Both the position numbers and the translations under genes were made by a program. Under the pieces are notes generated by a model. It ran no database searches and was not told the DNA's origin. It worked only from the letters and a program-made list of their open reading frames with translations. Shown piece after piece: positions 1 through 7,686 of a DNA stretch of 11,507 bases (position 1 is its first letter; each line of letters starts with the position of its first letter). Origin of the DNA: Eubacteriales bacterium (GTDB lineage: Bacteria; Bacillota; Clostridia; Peptostreptococcales; Anaerovoracaceae); the NCBI GenBank assembly GCA_028692535.1, contig JAQUXD010000045.1, positions 1 through 11,507 of the forward strand, read 5' to 3'.

Positions 1-2249
1 AGCTTCAGTTCACGTCCTATAGCCTCGCTCAAACTTTTAACGTTCTCCGAATGAAGGCGCTCTCTGGGACTCGCCTCGTGCAAAGACGCCAAAATCGTCT
101 CCACGGAGTCGATTCCGGATTCCCGTTTGCTCTGGACCTTGTGCTTGTACATTTCGTTTTCCGCGCTGTTCACCAACTCTTCTATAGTGACCGCGGAATC
201 GGTTTTCGTTTCACTGCCCACAGCCATACTGCATTTGATGGCATGGATCTTCCGTTTGGAAATGCGGCGAGTGATATCTTTTTTCACCCTATCGGCATCC
301 CGTCGATCCGTGTTGGGCATTACGATAACATATTCATCCCCGCCGATCCTGGCCACCACGTCACGCTCTCTTGCTGCGGAAGTCAGCACATCGGCGCTGA
401 TGCGCAACAGCTCGTCGCCTGCGGCATGGCCAAAGATGTCATTGGTGATTTTCAGTCCGTTCACATCTGCAAAGATGACAGACAAGGGCAAATTCTCCGG
501 TCTGTCCAGATTCTTCATATTGTCTTCCATACAGCGCCGATTTTGCAGCCCTGTCAAAGAATCGTGGCAGCTTAAATACTCGATCCGAGCTTCCTTTTCC
601 TTGCGTTCCGTAATATCCATGAACGTGACTACCGCGCCGATGTACGCGCCTGCCTTGTACTGCGGACTCGCATAGTATTCCACATCGAAAAAGGTGCCGT
701 CGGCTCGCCAAAACACCTCGTCGCTGGATCGGACCGTCTCGCCGGCTTTCATATCTTGATAAATCTTGCTTGACGATTCTTCTTTCAGTGTTCCGTTCCG
801 GTCGCTGTGATGAATCAGCATGTGCGTGTTCTTACCCAGAACGTCTTCCGGCGTCTCGTAGCCCAGCATTTCCAGTGCCCTTGCATTGCAGAATGTAAAG
901 ATGCCATTCCGGTCTATCCCATAGATTCCCTCTGCGGTGGAATCCAGAATCAGTTGAAGCTGTTCTTTGCTTTCGGCCAGTTCAGCTGTTCGGGAATGAA
1001 CGGCGTTCTCCAGGCTTCCCACCATTTCTTCCAGAGTGTCGGCCATCGCGTTGAAAGAACGGGAAATCGTTCCGAGTTCATCATTTCGAAGAATGGGCGC
1101 TCTGTGATGGATATCGCCTGCCGCAATACGCTCCGTAGAGCGGATCAAATCATCCATCGGCGAACTCAATTTGCGGCTCATCTGAAGATAAATGAGGATA
1201 TATGCCAGCACCAACAATATAATGACAGCTGTGACATTGCGGATGCTTTCTATGATTTCTGCCATCAGCGGCGCCTGGGGAATCGCTGTGATCACGACCC
1301 AGTCCAGGCCTTCGTCGGTGTAGTCGGTGAACTGGGCATAATATGAATCCATACCGGTTGTCTGCCTGAAATTGTTCTCACCGGTTTCCTGATAGTGTTT
1401 GTAGGCCTCTTTCAAGATGGCGGAATCCGAGTCCGGAAGGCTGAGGCGGCTGAATTCCCCTCCCCGAACCCTGAAGTTTGGACGCCCGACAGAATTGGCG
1501 ATCAGATATCCGGTGTCCCTTTCTATAACTGCCGCATATCCTCCCAGCTCTTCCACAAGATCTTTCAATTCCTTGCTGATGCTGGACAGGATCACATGGG
1601 TCCCCAGCACGCCTTGAAAAGTCCCGGACGAATCATAGATAGGCCATACGGCGGACAGGGTAAGATCCGGCATGACGAAATGTTTGTAGATCGGCGAATA
1701 AACCGGTTTTTGCGCCAGCTCTGCAGCTTTGTACCAGTCCCGTGTCCGGGGATCGAATGCGCCTGTACGGACGGCAAGGGCGCCGGCCGTCTGATCTTCT
1801 GTCACATGATAGTACCAGGACTCGCCGTCGGTAAGCGCATTGTTTCTCATGATTTGAACCACGCCTTCTTCATTTCGCCGGGCCCCGTAGTACTCGCCCT
1901 CCTTGCTTCCGAAGCTGAAACTGTAGATCGCGTTTTCGTGGGCCGCGAGTATGGACACAAAGAAGCGCTCTCGCTCTTCCTGGTCGGCAAGATCCACGAT
2001 GCCGTTTTCTATGAGCCGGCTGTTGGCTTCATTGATGTGATAGGGGGCCTGAAGAAAGTCTTCGATCTTCCGGGAAATATCCCGGTTCAGCTCGGCGGCC
2101 TTGCCTTCGGCTCCCGCGACGGCTGTTCCGCGCCAGTTCAGCAGGATCAGCGTGCTGATCAGCGCCGTCATGACAACAGTAACCACGACGAAAATGATCA
2201 TCAGCTTATATCTTATGGGGATTACTTTTTTATCGGATGGCCGGGTCAT
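1..2249 (-). CDS. Cache-HAMP-PAS-GGDEF protein running into an HD-GYP domain; membrane c-di-GMP signalling enzyme (C-terminus cut by window)
   Basis: The minus-strand frame is open from ATG 2249 to the window edge (749 codons seen). The start has an AGGAGG ribosome site (2257-2262) eight bases upstream. In order I see a membrane helix (about 16-37), an extracytoplasmic dCache-like sensor with a DPRTRDWY signature (about 165-172), a second helix (about 334-355), HAMP (about 356-408), PAS (about 430-545) and GGDEF (about 555-712). The cyclase signature is GGDEY at 636-640. The RxxD inhibitory site (RERD, 627-630) lies exactly five residues before it, so the diguanylate cyclase should be active and product-inhibited. 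After GGDEF the frame continues as ETILASLHEASPRERLHS (His733), which resembles the beginning of HD-GYP phosphodiesterase domains; their HD and GYP motifs would lie outside the window. It is the second gene of an operon, 17 bases after the EAL gene. The HD-GYP call is inference from about 35 residues. Confidence 0.88.
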   Translation of the reverse strand, partial: MTRPSDKKVIPIRYKLMIIFVVVTVVMTALISTLILLNWRGTAVAGAEGKAAELNRDISRKIEDFLQAPYHINEANSRLIENGIVDLADQEERERFFVSILAAHENAIYSFSFGSKEGEYYGARRNEEGVVQIMRNNALTDGESWYYHVTEDQTAGALAVRTGAFDPRTRDWYKAAELAQKPVYSPIYKHFVMPDLTLSAVWPIYDSSGTFQGVLGTHVILSSISKELKDLVEELGGYAAVIERDTGYLIANSVGRPNFRVRGGEFSRLSLPDSDSAILKEAYKHYQETGENNFRQTTGMDSYYAQFTDYTDEGLDWVVITAIPQAPLMAEIIESIRNVTAVIILLVLAYILIYLQMSRKLSSPMDDLIRSTERIAAGDIHHRAPILRNDELGTISRSFNAMADTLEEMVGSLENAVHSRTAELAESKEQLQLILDSTAEGIYGIDRNGIFTFCNARALEMLGYETPEDVLGKNTHMLIHHSDRNGTLKEESSSKIYQDMKAGETVRSSDEVFWRADGTFFDVEYYASPQYKAGAYIGAVVTFMDITERKEKEARIEYLSCHDSLTGLQNRRCMEDNMKNLDRPENLPLSVIFADVNGLKITNDIFGHAAGDELLRISADVLTSAARERDVVARIGGDEYVIVMPNTDRRDADRVKKDITRRISKRKIHAIKCSMAVGSETKTDSAVTIEELVNSAENEMYKHKVQSKRESGIDSVETILASLHEASPRERLHSENVKSLSEAIGRELK

Positions 2250-2266
2250 TTTGTATCCTCCTGAGA

Positions 2267-5077
2267 TTATGATTCATGCTTGTTGTTTGTTAAAAGCGCC
2301 AGAGCCTCATCCAGAGGAACCGGACGGCTGAAGAGATAGCCCTGGAGCAGGTCGCAGCCGAAATCCACCAGCAGATCCCGCTGCCGGGGATGCTCCACCC
2401 CTTCCGCCACAGTGGTATGCCCCATTTTATGGGCCATGGAGATAATATCTTTCGTAATGAGTTTGTCCGATTCGATCTCCTTAAGTTTATCGATGAAGAA
2501 TTTATCGATTTTTAAATAATCCACATTGAGCTCCGCTTCACGGGCGAGAGAAGAATAGCCTATGCCGAAATCGTCGATGTAGAGCTGAATGCCTGCGTTG
2601 CGGATCTCCTGACATTTTCGGTTCATCTCGTCGAACGTACGGGCAAAGCTTGTCTCGGTAAGTTCCAGGCCCAACCTGCCGGGATCCGCTCCGGTCTCCC
2701 GCAGGACTTCCAGAAGATTCGAGATGAAATCCTCACGTAAAAGTTGGATTGCCGACACATTGACTGAAATAGAGATCGGTGTGTTGCTTGCCGCGGAAAA
2801 ACGCTCCAGGGCCAGACACGCTTCCCGTATGATGCTCTTCCCCAAAGGGACGATCAACTGCGTTTCTTCGGCTATGGGAATGAATTCAGCAGGCTGTATC
2901 AGGCCGAATCGCTCGCTCCGAAACCTGGCAAGGGCTTCGAAGCTTACAATGGCGCCGCTCTTGGCGGCCACAATAGGCTGATACACCAACTGAAGCTGGT
3001 GGAGTCGATCTCGATAGGCCTCTTCGGTCAGCTCGTTCTTCAGAATATTCTCCCTGGCCACGGCATCTGCCATAGTGCTATTGTAATAGCATGCGCCGAA
3101 ATTCTCTTCCGGCGCTACTGCATTGGCAGCAATAGATGCGTTTTTTATCACTGTATCCGCATCATAGCGGGTCTCTCCGATCTCAACAACACCGAGGTTT
3201 GCCCCAAGGGTATGGGGTGCAAGCAATTCTTCCAGGATGTCGATGATCTGACGGCATAAAGCATCCAACTCCGTCCGATCTGCATCGTGCTTCAAATACA
3301 GAACAAATCGATCGATGGATATGTGGCAAAGAACCCGATCGGACCGAATCAGGCGCTCCAACTCTCCGGCAAGCTTCCGGATCAGCTGATCCCCGTAGGT
3401 ATACCCGTAAGCGTTGTTCAACAGACTGAACTTCCTGATGTTGACCAGAATTACTGTCCGATGTGCTTCCGCGCGGCGCATGGTGTCATCATTGAACAGT
3501 TCCTGGAAATAATGCCGATTATACAATCCACTCAGATCATCGTGACTGTTTATGTAGCGGAGGCGCAATTCCTGCTTTTTCCGATCATCGATATCCAGAA
3601 TCAACCCTTCCAGCGCAACGAGCTTTCCACTGTCGTCATAGATACCTTGGCCCTGCTCCCAAACCCATTTGTTTGATCCGTCTGCTGTCGTGATCTGGTA
3701 CTCCTCCTGCAACTTCCCCTTGACATCCAGCACTTCCTTCCAACGGTTCCATAAGACTTTTCGATATTCCGGCGTGATCAGATCGTTGAAGGAAAGATCT
3801 CTGTTGTTGAGAAGACTTTCCGGATCATAGCCGGTCAATTCTCTGCATCCCTGCGACACAAACTCCATGGTCCAGTCCCTGTCATAACGGCAGCGGTAGG
3901 CCATGCCCGGCATATTGTCCAGCAAAACCGACTTGCTCCGCTCGCTGTCGAAAAGGATCTGCTCCATTGCTTTCCGATGGCTGATATCATCGATCACACA
4001 CAAATGAACGGCGTCGGTCCCGGCCCCCAAGTATAACGAGGAAATGGTCATGTTTACCCACACCCAGTCTCCGGAAGGACGCAGAAAACGCTTTTCCATA
4101 CTGTAACCGGAGATCGCGCCGGATTTGAACCGCGCGAACTGCTCAAGATCAGCGGCCAGATCCTCGGGATGGGTGATGGTGTCCCATCGGAGATCGGACA
4201 GATCTTCCATACTCCGCCCCAGGATCTCAAGGAATTTGGGGTTCGCTGTTGGAAATTCTCCGAAATCAGGAGTTGTAAAACGCTCATTATGTACCAAAGC
4301 GACCCCCATCTGAACCTGATCAAAGATCGTTCGCAGCATGGTGTCACTTTCTCTGAGACGCTTTTCCGAAGCTAAGAGTTTATTGCGCTCCTGTCGCAGT
4401 TGTTTGTTTCGAAAGACAATAACATGCAAAACAGCAATGACTGACAGGACGCTGATAACCATCAAACCGGCTTCGATCGCACGGGACACAGCGCCGCTTG
4501 CCCATGTCTCTGCCGGATAATCCGCGCCGAATACTGCGATCGTTTCTCCGCTCTCTAGATCTTTTATCGGGACAAGAACACTCACCCATTCGCCCCACCG
4601 GTCCGGAGCAGGCTTAGTAACAACGGCTTCTTCGGCAAAGAAGGCGTTGTGGGTGAAGGCATCCGCTTCGCCATACAACTGTCCGGGCGGCGAATAGTCC
4701 GGACTGTCTTCGAGTTCGGAATCCACAGCAAAGTAAATATTTCCCCGATGCATGTACATAATGTAGGCAAAGCGGATCTCATTGTCCAGTTTCGTCAGGT
4801 ATATCAGCTTTTCTTTCAGCAGCGCGTAACCGGACGGCAGAGTTCCGTAGCGGAGTTCCTCGATCAGTTCCGCATCCACGCCCAGCAATCCGGCTTCGGC
4901 AGCTTCGGCCAGCTCCACAGCCTTCCGGGATTGCTCCAGGATCGCCGCATCCCAGACGCCGGCCACATAAAGCGCGCCCACGACAAGCAAAGCACTGAAA
5001 ATCAGGATGATGGAAGTACTGAGAGGCTTCCGCTCCATTGCTGCTTTTTCCGTTTCTGTTGTTAAGCGCTTGCCCAT
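2267..5077 (-). CDS. Membrane sensor PAS-PAS-degenerate GGDEF-EAL protein, probable c-di-GMP phosphodiesterase
   Basis: A 936-residue protein that should hydrolyse cyclic-di-GMP to pGpG at the inner face of the membrane. It has a helix (about 20-42), an extracytoplasmic Cache-like sensor (about 43-202), a second helix (about 203-222), two PAS domains (about 245-372 and 386-500), a GGDEF-like domain (about 510-670) and EAL (about 690-930). The cyclase signature is lost: SIDRF stands at 587-591 where GGDEF is expected, although the preceding HDDLSGLYNRH block is kept. The EAL site is complete: E714, N773, E805 and E808 (ELTE), D835 and D836, K856, E892 and Q912. Their spacings match active EAL enzymes closely. 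A GGGAGAAGG ribosome site precedes ATG 5077, whereas internal Met14 has none. The gene is first in its operon, upstream of the GGDEF protein. The degenerate GGDEF may bind GTP as a regulator; that is inference. Confidence 0.93.
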   Translation of the reverse strand: MGKRLTTETEKAAMERKPLSTSIILIFSALLVVGALYVAGVWDAAILEQSRKAVELAEAAEAGLLGVDAELIEELRYGTLPSGYALLKEKLIYLTKLDNEIRFAYIMYMHRGNIYFAVDSELEDSPDYSPPGQLYGEADAFTHNAFFAEEAVVTKPAPDRWGEWVSVLVPIKDLESGETIAVFGADYPAETWASGAVSRAIEAGLMVISVLSVIAVLHVIVFRNKQLRQERNKLLASEKRLRESDTMLRTIFDQVQMGVALVHNERFTTPDFGEFPTANPKFLEILGRSMEDLSDLRWDTITHPEDLAADLEQFARFKSGAISGYSMEKRFLRPSGDWVWVNMTISSLYLGAGTDAVHLCVIDDISHRKAMEQILFDSERSKSVLLDNMPGMAYRCRYDRDWTMEFVSQGCRELTGYDPESLLNNRDLSFNDLITPEYRKVLWNRWKEVLDVKGKLQEEYQITTADGSNKWVWEQGQGIYDDSGKLVALEGLILDIDDRKKQELRLRYINSHDDLSGLYNRHYFQELFNDDTMRRAEAHRTVILVNIRKFSLLNNAYGYTYGDQLIRKLAGELERLIRSDRVLCHISIDRFVLYLKHDADRTELDALCRQIIDILEELLAPHTLGANLGVVEIGETRYDADTVIKNASIAANAVAPEENFGACYYNSTMADAVARENILKNELTEEAYRDRLHQLQLVYQPIVAAKSGAIVSFEALARFRSERFGLIQPAEFIPIAEETQLIVPLGKSIIREACLALERFSAASNTPISISVNVSAIQLLREDFISNLLEVLRETGADPGRLGLELTETSFARTFDEMNRKCQEIRNAGIQLYIDDFGIGYSSLAREAELNVDYLKIDKFFIDKLKEIESDKLITKDIISMAHKMGHTTVAEGVEHPRQRDLLVDFGCDLLQGYLFSRPVPLDEALALLTNNKHES

Positions 5078-5100
5078 GGCCTTCTCCCGGTGCTTTAATA

Positions 5101-5130
5101 CCTATACCAGTCATTATACTAGGTTGACAA
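5101..5130 (-). promoter_or_regulatory. Candidate promoter of the c-di-GMP operon
   Basis: On the minus strand TTGTCA (5130-5125, 5 of 6 to consensus) is followed after 18 bases by TATAGG (5106-5101), with TGG directly before it as an extended -10. A perfect TATAAT (5118-5113) also lies on this strand but has no good -35 at 16-18 bases. Either could serve, so the exact start is uncertain. The very AT-rich stretch 5120-5165 separates this element from the divergent promoter. Confidence 0.4.
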
Positions 5131-5198
5131 AAAAATATATACTTCAATTCTATTTTATCGAATATTTTACTGCACACGTTCGAGATATTTAGTCTGAC

Positions 5199-5227
5199 TT
5201 CAAAAAATGCGGGTTTTATGGTATACT
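5199..5227 (+). promoter_or_regulatory. Extended -10 promoter of the glycosyltransferase-like gene
   Basis: TTCAAA (5199-5204) and TATACT (5222-5227) are 17 bases apart, with TGG directly before the -10. The predicted start near 5234 leaves a leader of about 18 bases holding the AAAGGGG ribosome site (5238-5244). The -10 lies inside the longer reading that would begin at ATG 5207, which argues that 5252 is the true start codon. Confidence 0.65.
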
Positions 5228-5251
5228 TTTACAGCAGAAAGGGGAAACGCT

Positions 5252-6490
5252 ATGGAAAACAAAACAATTAAAGTAGGAATCGGTTTCGCCACAGGAAGAA
5301 AGCAGTTCCAGCGGATCTTGCGCAGCTATGTGTACAACTGGAAAGAATCCGGCCTTATCGACGACAAAAACATCAGCCTGGACCTTTTCGTGGCCTATGA
5401 TCTGAAGTACAAGGATACCAAACGTTCCGACTATACGCAGATGAGCGCGGATATTGCCCGACTCATCGACGACAAGTTCTTCATCGGAATCAAGGATATC
5501 GAAAAAGTCAAAGCTGATCTGACCGCACGAGGCGTGGCAAGTCCGGAGGAATTGTCCTTAGTCTTCGGCAGCGGATACGCGGCGCAACGCAATATTATTT
5601 TATATTATGCCATTAAAAACAAAGTCGACTATCTGCTTTTCCTGGACGATGACGAATATCCCATGGCAGCCACAAAAAACAGGGACACCGTGATCTGGAG
5701 CGGCCAGCACGTGCTGAAGACCCATCTGGACAATATTTCAGAGGCGGACATCACCCACGGATACCACTGCGGATATATCTCGCCGATCCCCTACCTTGAA
5801 TTCGACGAGCGCATGGGGGAAGAAGATTTCCGATCCTTCATCAAAGCCATCAGCAATGACATTGTCAACTGGGAAACGATCAAAAGTGTCATGAAAAACG
5901 GCGGCGTATCCTATGCCAGTACGGAAATCCTCAAGGAACTAGAGGTTTTGGATGTACCGGAAATCAAAAAAGCGAAATTCATTTCCGGATCCAATCTGTG
6001 TCTCAACCTGACAAAACCGGAGCGGCTTTATCCGTTCTACAACCCGCCCGGCGCCCGGGGCGAGGACACCTTCCTAAGCACCTGCCTGAACGATCGCATC
6101 GTCCGCAAGGTTCCCTGCTATGCGTTCCACGACGGATTCGCAGCCTACAACCAGCTGCTGTCCGGAACGCTGCCGACCAAGTTAAAGCCGATCCACTGGA
6201 ACTCGGACAAGGTGATCCGGCGCTTTCATGCCGCCTGTGTAGGCTGGATCCGTTACAAGCCTCTCCTGCTTTATATTACGGACCGGGAAGCTTACAGCAA
6301 ACAAATCGACGATATGAAAGCACGGTTGGAACAAACCATCCCCCACATTTGCTCTTATTTCGGGACACGGTCCTTCCAGAGTATCATGAAGGAGTTAAAG
6401 AAGTATGACAGTCAAGTCGAGAAGCACTATCAGGGCTTCTTGGATACGCAGCGCATCTGGGCCGATATCATCGGCTCCCTGCAAGAGTAA
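5252..6490 (+). CDS. GT-A-type glycosyltransferase-like protein, acceptor and donor unknown
   Basis: A soluble 412-residue protein without signal peptide or membrane helix. It opens with a beta strand and loop, KVGIGFATGRK, as in the nucleotide-sugar binding start of GT-A folds. A hydrophobic strand ends in FLDDDEYP, with a DxD-type metal site at D132-D134. Further on comes SGSNLCLNL, then GARGEDTFL with E271 and D272 in the position of the catalytic-base ED motif, and then FHDGF with H293 as a possible late metal ligand. This order (DxD, ED, His) is that of inverting GT-A enzymes, but I do not recognise the specific family. I chose ATG 5252, seven bases after AAAGGGG, over in-frame ATG 5207 because the promoter -10 lies between them. 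It is divergent from the c-di-GMP operon and 15 bases upstream of a membrane protein gene, so surface polysaccharide or glycoconjugate synthesis is a reasonable guess. Confidence 0.75.
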   Translation: MENKTIKVGIGFATGRKQFQRILRSYVYNWKESGLIDDKNISLDLFVAYDLKYKDTKRSDYTQMSADIARLIDDKFFIGIKDIEKVKADLTARGVASPEELSLVFGSGYAAQRNIILYYAIKNKVDYLLFLDDDEYPMAATKNRDTVIWSGQHVLKTHLDNISEADITHGYHCGYISPIPYLEFDERMGEEDFRSFIKAISNDIVNWETIKSVMKNGGVSYASTEILKELEVLDVPEIKKAKFISGSNLCLNLTKPERLYPFYNPPGARGEDTFLSTCLNDRIVRKVPCYAFHDGFAAYNQLLSGTLPTKLKPIHWNSDKVIRRFHAACVGWIRYKPLLLYITDREAYSKQIDDMKARLEQTIPHICSYFGTRSFQSIMKELKKYDSQVEKHYQGFLDTQRIWADIIGSLQE

Positions 6491-6505
6491 GAGAGGTGAC
6501 AAGAG

Positions 6506-6916
6506 ATGTCAACGAATGAACCAATGTCGAAGACGGAGCTATTCTATAAGCGAATTGTGCTATTTTCGCGGATCGCCGGATTGGCGGTAGCTGCTTTCGG
6601 CATACCCTTTTATTTGGGCTACGGCAGCCCGCTGCCTTTCTCGAATCCGACTTACACGCTCATGGACAATGTATGGCTGATCGTGTTTCCTTTCATGTTC
6701 GTGGGTCTGATCGTGGGCCTTTTCTTTCAAAAGACCGGCGGGCTTCTGGTTTCGATTCCCCTGACTGCCGGATTGTTGCTGGGGCTGGCCACCGATCAGG
6801 GATTGGTCTTGCACATGCTGGTACCGCTTACCGTGGGGATTCTTTATCTGATTATCGGATTCTCCAAAGCATACAAGAAGAGCAAAAAGGGCGGCGCGAA
6901 AGAAAAACAAAGCTAA
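6506..6916 (+). CDS. Small four-helix membrane protein, function unknown
   Basis: A 136-residue hydrophobic protein that I do not recognise. It has a short polar N-terminus, four predicted helices (about 17-38, 53-74, 78-95 and 100-120) and a lysine-rich tail (KKSKKGGAKEKQS) that should stay in the cytoplasm. Between helices 1 and 2 a short loop, GSPLPFSNPTY, is probably extracytoplasmic. There are no cysteines and few charged residues within the helices, so no catalytic site is evident. It follows the glycosyltransferase-like gene by 15 bases, with a GAGAGGTGA ribosome site (6491-6499) in the gap. The intrinsic terminator begins eight bases after its stop, so the two genes form a bicistronic unit. 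A partner or lipid-handling role for the neighbouring enzyme would be speculation. Confidence 0.8.
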   Translation: MSTNEPMSKTELFYKRIVLFSRIAGLAVAAFGIPFYLGYGSPLPFSNPTYTLMDNVWLIVFPFMFVGLIVGLFFQKTGGLLVSIPLTAGLLLGLATDQGLVLHMLVPLTVGILYLIIGFSKAYKKSKKGGAKEKQS

Positions 6917-6923
6917 ACGACAG

Positions 6924-6954
6924 AAACCGCAAGCATTAGCGCTTGCGGTTTTTT
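6924..6954 (+). terminator. Strong intrinsic terminator of the glycosyltransferase unit
   Basis: Arms AAACCGCAAGC (6924-6934) and GCTTGCGGTTT (6941-6951) form a perfect 11-base-pair stem with a six-base loop. The right arm runs into a T6 tract (6949-6954). On the other strand the hairpin is followed by only TTT and then CTGTCG, so it should be weaker for the converging regulator gene. The stop codon of that gene (6936-6938) lies in the loop, and the right arm encodes its last residues. Confidence 0.92.
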
Positions 6955-7604
6955 AATCCTGTAATACAGACAGTTCGACCTTCAAAATCGATCAGCCCTT
7001 CTTTGCGCATCCTGTCAAGTTCCCGGGAAAGAGACGTCCGCTGAACGCCAATCTTTTCGGCCAGAGCTTTTTTTGTCATAGGCAGAGTGACGCAGTCGGC
7101 GCCCTGGCATTTGCTTTCATACTCTAAAAAATGGATCACACTTTCACGGATCGTTCTGCTCACATAGTGTTTGATCCGATCCCCCAGCACCACAGCGTGA
7201 TCAGAAATGTATGCGAGATAGATCCTAAGGAATGCAGGACAATCGAAGAACAGATCAAACAGGTATTCCTTTTCAATGTTTAAAATCACGGTGTCCGCCT
7301 TTGCGGTAATGGTCATGGGATAACGTGGATTTTGAGAAAACAGCAAGTTGCCGCCCAGGATTTCATCCTGAGGAAATTCTGCGATCACCATCAGGTTCCC
7401 TTCTTCGTCGATCCGCTCCACCGAGACCTTTCCCTCAAGAATGATTTCCATCTTTGTGCATACTTCATCGGCAAAATGAACGACCTGCTCCTTATCATAG
7501 TGACGGATTGTAAATCGACCCTCTTTCATGCGTGCGCGAATCGTCTCTTCGCCCAGCGATGACAGCAGCGTACTCTGCAGTGCGACATTCATGTAATTTT
7601 CCAT
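6936..7604 (-). CDS. Crp/Fnr-family transcription regulator, possible HcpR-type regulator of the adjacent hcp cluster
   Basis: A 222-residue regulator with an N-terminal cyclic-nucleotide-type sensory barrel (about 20-130, with EIILEGKVSVERIDEEGN), a long dimer helix and a C-terminal winged helix. The helix-turn-helix is at about 177-199 (KKALAEKIGVQRTSLSREL). The N-terminal four-cysteine cluster of FNR is absent, and the four scattered cysteines do not form a clear iron-sulfur site. It may therefore sense by haem or another ligand, as reported for HcpR proteins; that is not visible here. The start at ATG 7604 is six bases after AAGAGG. It is divergent from the permease-ferredoxin genes, and a palindrome that fits a Crp/Fnr dimer lies between them. 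I infer that it activates the cluster and represses itself. Its stop codon falls within the loop of the converging terminator. The family is certain; the HcpR role is inferred from the neighbouring hcp. Confidence 0.9.
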   Translation of the reverse strand: MENYMNVALQSTLLSSLGEETIRARMKEGRFTIRHYDKEQVVHFADEVCTKMEIILEGKVSVERIDEEGNLMVIAEFPQDEILGGNLLFSQNPRYPMTITAKADTVILNIEKEYLFDLFFDCPAFLRIYLAYISDHAVVLGDRIKHYVSRTIRESVIHFLEYESKCQGADCVTLPMTKKALAEKIGVQRTSLSRELDRMRKEGLIDFEGRTVCITGLKNRKR

Positions 7605-7617
7605 TGCGCGCCTCTTC

Positions 7618-7633
7618 TGTTACATCGGTAACA
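7618..7633. promoter_or_regulatory. Crp/Fnr-type operator, TGTTAC-N4-GTAACA
   Basis: A 16-base inverted repeat with six-base arms and a four-base centre (ATCG), the half-site geometry of FNR-like boxes. Its centre (7625.5) is 41.5 bases upstream of the predicted start near 7667 of the permease operon, the class II activator position. It covers about +6 to +21 of the predicted regulator transcript, which suits self-repression. Binding by the adjacent regulator is inferred. Confidence 0.75.
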
Positions 7634-7660
7634 CTTTTTTATCTATTATACCTTTATAAT
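7632..7660 (+). promoter_or_regulatory. Activator-dependent promoter of the permease-ferredoxin operon
   Basis: A perfect TATAAT (7655-7660) has only CACTTT (7632-7637) in the -35 position, and the operator occupies this place. The leader is about 20 bases and holds GAGGAGG (7675-7681). A good -10 with a poor -35 under a bound box is typical of promoters that need a class II activator. Confidence 0.65.
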
Positions 7661-7673
7661 CGACTTAAAACAA
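7645..7673 (-). promoter_or_regulatory. Promoter of the Crp/Fnr regulator gene
   Basis: On the minus strand TTGTTT (7673-7668) and a perfect TATAAT (7650-7645) are 17 bases apart, giving a start near 7638 and a leader of about 34 bases. It overlaps the divergent permease promoter, so the two polymerase sites probably compete. The operator lies just downstream of the start. Confidence 0.6.
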
Positions 7674-7686
7674 CGAGGAGGATACA

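Noticed and set aside
1395..2264. Plus-strand open frame of 289 codons
   Set aside because: It lies wholly antisense to the Cache part of the GGDEF gene, has no ribosome site, and its translation shows no recognisable domain. The minus-strand frame has clear Cache, HAMP, PAS and GGDEF motifs.
5124..5129. Perfect TTGACA on the plus strand
   Set aside because: No acceptable -10 stands 16-18 bases downstream (best is TTCTAT). The TTCAAA/TATACT promoter nearer the gene is better.
5155..5185. Imperfect inverted repeat TCGAA/TTCGA between the divergent promoters
   Set aside because: The arms are only five bases and about 17 bases apart, and no copy was found elsewhere in the window. It is too weak to call an operator.
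5207..5251. Upstream in-frame ATG adding 15 residues to the glycosyltransferase-like protein
   Set aside because: There is no ribosome site before it, and the extended -10 promoter lies inside it. ATG 5252 has AAAGGGG at good distance.
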